Source: Amycolatopsis jejuensis (GTDB lineage: Bacteria > Actinomycetota > Actinomycetes > Mycobacteriales > Pseudonocardiaceae). Taken from it: a stretch of DNA of 64,000 bases. Both the position numbers and the translations under genes were made by a program. Each line of letters opens with the position of its first letter. Within the stretch, counting starts at the first letter, position 1. The DNA is taken from assembly GCF_000717335.1 (NCBI RefSeq), contig NZ_JNYZ01000019.1:170894-234893 (forward strand), given 5' to 3'. Below, in pieces: positions 60,615 to 64,000 of this stretch. The notes beneath the pieces were generated by a model that was not told the origin of the DNA, did not search any database, and worked only from the letters and a program-made list of their open reading frames with translations.

Positions 60615-61043
60615 ATGGACGACAGCCTGGCCGAGGAACTGCGGCAGACGATCGGCGCCTTGGTCCGCGCAGCGCGGACGGTCGACACCATGCCCGCCGG
60701 CGAGGCAGGCATCCTCGGCTACCTCGACCGCGACGGCCCGCTCACCACGGCCGAGCTGGCCCACCGCCGCGCGGTGACACACCAATCGGCGGCCAAGTCC
60801 GTCCACGCACTGCTCGACGCCGGCCTGCTGCGCACCGAACCCCATCCGGACGACGGCCGGAAGGTGCTGCTGCACGTCACCGCCCGCGGCCGCACCCGTC
60901 TGACCAGGGAACGCACCCAGCGCGCAACCTCACTCGACAGCGCCATCCACGGCGCACTGACCCCCCGAGAACAACAGCAACTGCGGGAATGCGTACCCCT
61001 CCTGGCCCGGCTCACCACCCACCTGACCGCGCGCCCGCACTGA
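60615..61043 (+). CDS. MarR family transcriptional regulator
   Basis: 142 residues with the MarR winged helix: AGILGYLDRDGPLTTAELAH, RRAVTHQSAAKSVHALLDAG, then PHPDDGRKVLLHVTARGRTR as the wing. It is divergent from the MBL hydrolase and probably represses it through the ACTGTACAGT palindrome. ATG 60615. It is convergent with the enoyl-CoA hydratase gene 9 nt away. Confidence 0.9.
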   Translation: MDDSLAEELRQTIGALVRAARTVDTMPAGEAGILGYLDRDGPLTTAELAHRRAVTHQSAAKSVHALLDAGLLRTEPHPDDGRKVLLHVTARGRTRLTRERTQRATSLDSAIHGALTPREQQQLRECVPLLARLTTHLTARPH

Positions 61044-61051
61044 CGCAGGCG

Positions 61052-61894
61052 TCACCAGGGCAGCGGTTCCCCGAAGTTCGGTGGGCGGTTCTCGGCTTGG
61101 GCGGTGAGCGCCTCCGCGAGATCGGGTCCGAAGAAGCTCAGCGCCTCGAAGCCGATGGAGGCTTCGAAGGCGGGGGTCGCGGTCCGTAGCCAGTGGTTGA
61201 GCGAACGTTTGGTCCAGCGCAAAGCATGTTGCGGACCGGTCGCCATGCGTTGTGCGATGCCCAGCGCGGTGTCGAGTACCTCGCCCGGTGGGACGGCGAG
61301 GCTCACCAGGCCGATGCGCTCGGCCATTTCGCCGGTGAGGGGCGCTGAGGCGAGCAGGTGGAGCTTGGCCTTGGCCAGTCCGCACAACAGCGGCCAGATC
61401 ATCACGGAGTGATCGCCCGCGACGATGCCCTGGAGGAGATGCCCGTCGATGAGGGGCGCGTCTTCCGAGGCGACGCTGATATCCGCGAGCAGTCCGGTCG
61501 CGAGCCCGGATCCCATGGCCTCGCCGTTGATGGCGGAGACGATCGGCTTGTCACAGTCGACGATGCCGCGTGCGTTGACGAGACCTTCCCGGATGAGATC
61601 GACGGTGGTGCCGTAGTTGCCGGAGTTGGCGAGCATCTCGTCGATGCCGTCGTTGCCTTCGACCGTCCAGAACTTGTCGCCCCGGCCGGTGATGACCGCG
61701 ACGCGCAACTCGGGGTCGTCGGCGAAATCGCGCCAGAGGTGACTGATTTCGGTGTGCCGGCGGGTGAGGGTGGCGGCTGGGTAGCCCTCGGGCTCGGCGA
61801 TCGTGATGAGCAGGATCCCGTTGTCGCGTCGGTCGAGGGTGAGGGTCCGGTACTTGCTCCAGTCGATGGCGGGGCGCAGGTCTTCGATGGGCAT
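61052..61894 (-). CDS. Enoyl-CoA hydratase/isomerase family protein
   Basis: 280 residues of the crotonase fold: AVITGRGDKFWTVEGNDGID and CDKPIVSAINGEAMGSGLAT form the oxyanion-hole regions. The catalytic Glu usual in hydratases is not obvious in the IVAGDHSVMIWPLLCG segment, so it could act as another crotonase (hydrolase, isomerase or lyase). ATG 61894 follows GGAAGGAAGG. It lies near, but is not joined to, the acyl-CoA dehydrogenase cluster; the next gene upstream on this strand, 41 nt away, is the epimerase. Confidence 0.88.
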   Translation of the reverse strand: MPIEDLRPAIDWSKYRTLTLDRRDNGILLITIAEPEGYPAATLTRRHTEISHLWRDFADDPELRVAVITGRGDKFWTVEGNDGIDEMLANSGNYGTTVDLIREGLVNARGIVDCDKPIVSAINGEAMGSGLATGLLADISVASEDAPLIDGHLLQGIVAGDHSVMIWPLLCGLAKAKLHLLASAPLTGEMAERIGLVSLAVPPGEVLDTALGIAQRMATGPQHALRWTKRSLNHWLRTATPAFEASIGFEALSFFGPDLAEALTAQAENRPPNFGEPLPW

Positions 61895-61935
61895 GGTCGA
61901 CCTTCCTTCCGGGTTTGCGTCTTCAGGGGTGCGGA

Positions 61936-62886
61936 TCAGTTCCGGTGGCGCGGCAACCAGATTTCCTCCGCGCGTTTGGTCGCCTCCGGGGTGAAGTAGT
62001 CGCCGGTCTCGAGGTCGTCGAGCAAGGTCGCGTGCTTCGGTACCCAGCCGAGGAGTGCCTGGGTGTGCTCGCTCGACACGGGCACGTCGAGAGAGAAGAA
62101 CCGGGCCAGGAAAGGGTTTCCGAGGTGCTCGGCGGCCTGCTCGATGGTCAGCGAGACGGTAGGGATGCCGAGAATCTGCGCGATCCGCCCGGCGATGCTC
62201 TTGATCGTCACGGCGCTTTCGCCGGTACCGTGCAGCACGCTGCCGCCGGGGGCCTTCTCCAATGCCAGCCGGAAGAGGCGGGCGGCGTCGAAGCGGTGGA
62301 CGGCCGGCCAGCGATTGGTACCGTCGCCGACGTACGCCGAGACGCCCGCTCTGCGCGCGGCCGCGATGAGAGCCGGAATGAACCCGTAGTCGCCCGGGCC
62401 GTGCACGGTCGCGGCAAGTCGCACGACGCTGGCTCGGACCCCCCGATCGGCAAAGCCCAGACAGGCTTGCTCGCCCGGGATCCGGAAGGCCGCGACCGAC
62501 CCGGAATCCGGCGCGTCCTGCTCGGTACTGACCCGGCCCGCCCTGGTCACCAAGGTGCCCGACGTGCTGATGAACGGTTTGCCGGACCCGGCCAGCGGCT
62601 GCCCGAGTGCCTCGATCGCGGCGCAGTCGCGGCGGATGAGGTCGTCCGGATCGGCGAAATCGCCGGCGAGGGCCAGGTGCACGACGCCGTCGGCGTTCTC
62701 CGCCCCGCGGCGCAGGCTGTCGAGATCGTCGAGGGAGCCGCGGTGCGGAGTGGCGCCCAGTGACTCCAGCCGGGCGGCGGCAGTGTCCGAGCGGGCCAGG
62801 CCGCTGACAGTGTGGCCGGCGGCGACGAGCTCGGCGACGACGGCGGGACCGGTCTGACCGGTGCCACCGGTGACGAAGACATGCAT
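61936..62886 (-). CDS. NAD(P)-dependent epimerase/dehydratase (extended SDR)
   Basis: 316 residues: MHVFVTGGTGQTGPAVVAEL (NAD site), VVHLALAGDFADPDDL, STSGTLV, then RLAATVHGPGDYGFIPALIA with the catalytic-tail residues and the VHRFDAARLFRLALEKAP segment. The Tyr-x3-Lys motif is not evident, so a NAD(P)-binding or atypical reductase function is possible. ATG 62886 follows GGGAG. Four TetR-type operator sites lie between it and the divergent TetR gene, the probable repressor. Confidence 0.87.
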   Translation of the reverse strand: MHVFVTGGTGQTGPAVVAELVAAGHTVSGLARSDTAAARLESLGATPHRGSLDDLDSLRRGAENADGVVHLALAGDFADPDDLIRRDCAAIEALGQPLAGSGKPFISTSGTLVTRAGRVSTEQDAPDSGSVAAFRIPGEQACLGFADRGVRASVVRLAATVHGPGDYGFIPALIAAARRAGVSAYVGDGTNRWPAVHRFDAARLFRLALEKAPGGSVLHGTGESAVTIKSIAGRIAQILGIPTVSLTIEQAAEHLGNPFLARFFSLDVPVSSEHTQALLGWVPKHATLLDDLETGDYFTPEATKRAEEIWLPRHRN

Positions 62887-62902
62887 GGAACACTCCCAGT
62901 TA

Positions 62903-62990
62903 ACGCCAGTGACTGACACTAAGTAGTGCCAGTCACTGACTCTACGCGTAGTGTCAGCGACTGACGCAACGTGACGCCAGTCACTGACAC
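62903..62990. promoter_or_regulatory. Four phased TetR-type operator sites
   Basis: 17-bp sites at 62903-62919, 62926-62942, 62951-62967 and 62974-62990 match consensus GTGYCAGT-N-ACTGACAC (ACGCCAGT or GTGTCAGC in some left halves). Centre spacing is 23, 25 and 23 bp. They fill the 123-bp region between the epimerase and the divergent TetR gene. Confidence 0.75.
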
Positions 62991-63009
62991 CTTGCGGTAA
63001 CCTCGGGGG

Positions 63010-63588
63010 GTGCCACGGAGCGGAGCAGACGCGCGTCGCCGCCTTCAGCAGGCGGCCTTGGAGCTGTACCAGGAACGGGGGTTCGACCAGACGACGGCAG
63101 CGGAGATCGCCGCCCGGGCAGGCGTCAACGAGCGCACGTTCTTCCGGCACTTCCCGGACAAGCGCGAAGTCCTCTTCGACGGCGAAGCCGAACTCCGCGC
63201 GGCGCTGATGCAAGCAGTGGCCGAAGCGCCCGACGGGCTGGAGCCGTTCGAGGTATTACTGCGCGCCTTCCGGAAGTCCGCGCGGAATCTGGAGAACAAC
63301 CGCCCGTTCTCCGAACCCCGCTGGAAAGTCATCGCGGTGACACCGGCGCTGCGCGAACGTGAACTGGCCAAACACGCATGGCTCACCGACGCGGTGGCGG
63401 AGGCGCTACGTCAGCGCGGCGCCGGTGACGGCTTGGCCGACCTGGCCGCCCGCACCGGCTGGGCCGCCTACCAGCACGCAGTCCAAGCCTGGATCGACGA
63501 CCCCGCACAAAGTCTGGCCGTGCAATTGCGGCGAGCGTTCAACGATCTGCGCGTCCTCTCCACGACCACCTCCGAACGCGAGCGCTAG
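63010..63588 (+). CDS. TetR family transcriptional regulator
   Basis: 192 residues: HTH RRRLQQAALELYQERGFDQT, then AARAGVNERTFFRHFPDKRE; ligand domain to the end. It starts at GTG 63010 with no good ribosome site, so the transcript may be leaderless. It is divergent from the NAD(P)-dependent epimerase gene and probably represses both through the four sites between them. Confidence 0.88.
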   Translation: MPRSGADARRRLQQAALELYQERGFDQTTAAEIAARAGVNERTFFRHFPDKREVLFDGEAELRAALMQAVAEAPDGLEPFEVLLRAFRKSARNLENNRPFSEPRWKVIAVTPALRERELAKHAWLTDAVAEALRQRGAGDGLADLAARTGWAAYQHAVQAWIDDPAQSLAVQLRRAFNDLRVLSTTTSERER

Positions 63589-63767
63589 GCCTCGATCGCC
63601 GCCACGGCGAACGCCAGGTTCGAGAGATCGGCCCCGCTAACGACAACCGGTACGCCCCAATGCCTTCTCGGTCACCTGCGGGTACGACCACTGGCAAGCC
63701 TCGGCCATGGGGTGGGCCCGGCGTTGCGCATCAGCTGCACGCCGCGCCGCTTGGCGAGGTCCAGTAG

Positions 63768-64000
63768 TCAGGCCCCAGGTGCTGCTGCGCGGCCAGGCAC
63801 AGCTGTACCGGTGACCGGCGGCGCCGCGGGGTAGTCGAGGCCGGTGGACAGCAGGTCGAACGCCTGCTTGGTCAGCTCGGATTCCGGCGCCTGCCAGCCA
63901 GCCGCGCGCCACGCGACGACTGCCGTCTGCACCGCACACAGCGCCACCGACGCGACCAGATGGGGCCGGGGGTCCACACCCGGGTCGACGCCCATCCGGG
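63768..64000 (-). CDS. TetR family regulator, C-terminal fragment (runs off the window)
   Basis: The frame is open at the right edge; the part seen reads GVDPGVDPRPHLVASVALCA, then VQTAVVAWRAAGWQAPESEL and TKQAFDLLSTGLDYPA, typical of the last helices of a TetR ligand domain. It ends at 63768. The HTH and start lie beyond position 64000. The family call rests on this tail only. Confidence 0.6.
   Translation of the reverse strand, partial: RMGVDPGVDPRPHLVASVALCAVQTAVVAWRAAGWQAPESELTKQAFDLLSTGLDYPAAPPVTGTAVPGRAAAPGA

Noticed and set aside
63589..63767. Coding or RNA gene between the last TetR genes
   Set aside because: Short, with no motif, hairpin or tRNA-like structure seen.

Overview
The window is high-GC actinobacterial DNA. 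Start codons are often GTG, with some TTG and probably one CTG. Genes overlap tightly (ATGA, GTGA, TGATG), ribosome binding sites are GGAGG-type, and almost every gene has long antisense shadow frames. Family content (LysR, TetR, PadR and PucR regulators, NCS1 and LIV transporters, many short-chain dehydrogenases) and the long perfect hairpins suggest a Pseudonocardiaceae chromosome, possibly Amycolatopsis-like; this is inference. I saw no rRNA, tRNA, CRISPR array, prophage or insertion sequence. It reads as an accessory catabolic region with dense local regulation.

Layout. 0-12.3 kb: end of a flavin reductase; PadR regulator with a divergent drug-type MFS pump; an ALDH7 dehydrogenase plus FAD amine oxidase pair (probable pipecolate/lysine-type catabolism) with a divergent LysR; small membrane proteins; an epimerase with a decayed duplicate of its 3' end; a secreted phosphoesterase, an MFS transporter and a TolB-like protein. 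12.3-25.4 kb: a folate one-carbon island. One run (purU, flavodoxin-SnoaL fusion, GcvT/DmdA-like demethylase, MTHFR, NCS1 permease, LysR, pabB) lies divergent from a PucR regulator. A second group (ferritin-like diiron protein, VanB-like reductase, folD, folP) sits behind a GntR operator. 26.2-42.8 kb: amine and amide catabolism: aldehyde dehydrogenase, TetR, copper amine oxidase, second NCS1 permease, amidohydrolase, second LysR, flavin monooxygenase, RidA, DUF1028, M20 amidohydrolase, aspartase, MFS and APC transporters.

42.5-44.1 kb: a membrane protein with a small wHTH regulator, then a gene-free stretch with a 52-bp tandem repeat and a 55-nt perfect palindrome. 44.1-46.7 kb: a TetR-controlled SDR/monooxygenase operon. 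46.7-59.7 kb: a CoA-type catabolic cluster (four-gene LIV-type ABC transporter core plus binding protein, acyl-CoA ligase, acyl-CoA dehydrogenase, three SDRs, lactonase-like hydrolase, flavin reductase, CMD protein) carrying five TGAC-N5-GTCA sites and one TetR. 59.9-64 kb: MBL hydrolase/MarR pair, enoyl-CoA hydratase, an epimerase/TetR pair with four phased operators, and the end of another TetR gene.

How the genes could work together: in the folate island a methyl group would be moved to tetrahydrofolate by the GcvT-like protein, oxidised by MTHFR and FolD, and released as formate by PurU, while PabB and FolP support folate synthesis. This closed route, joined to a diiron oxygenase/reductase pair and an NCS1 importer, is the most unusual feature of the window. 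Its substrate cannot be read from the sequence.
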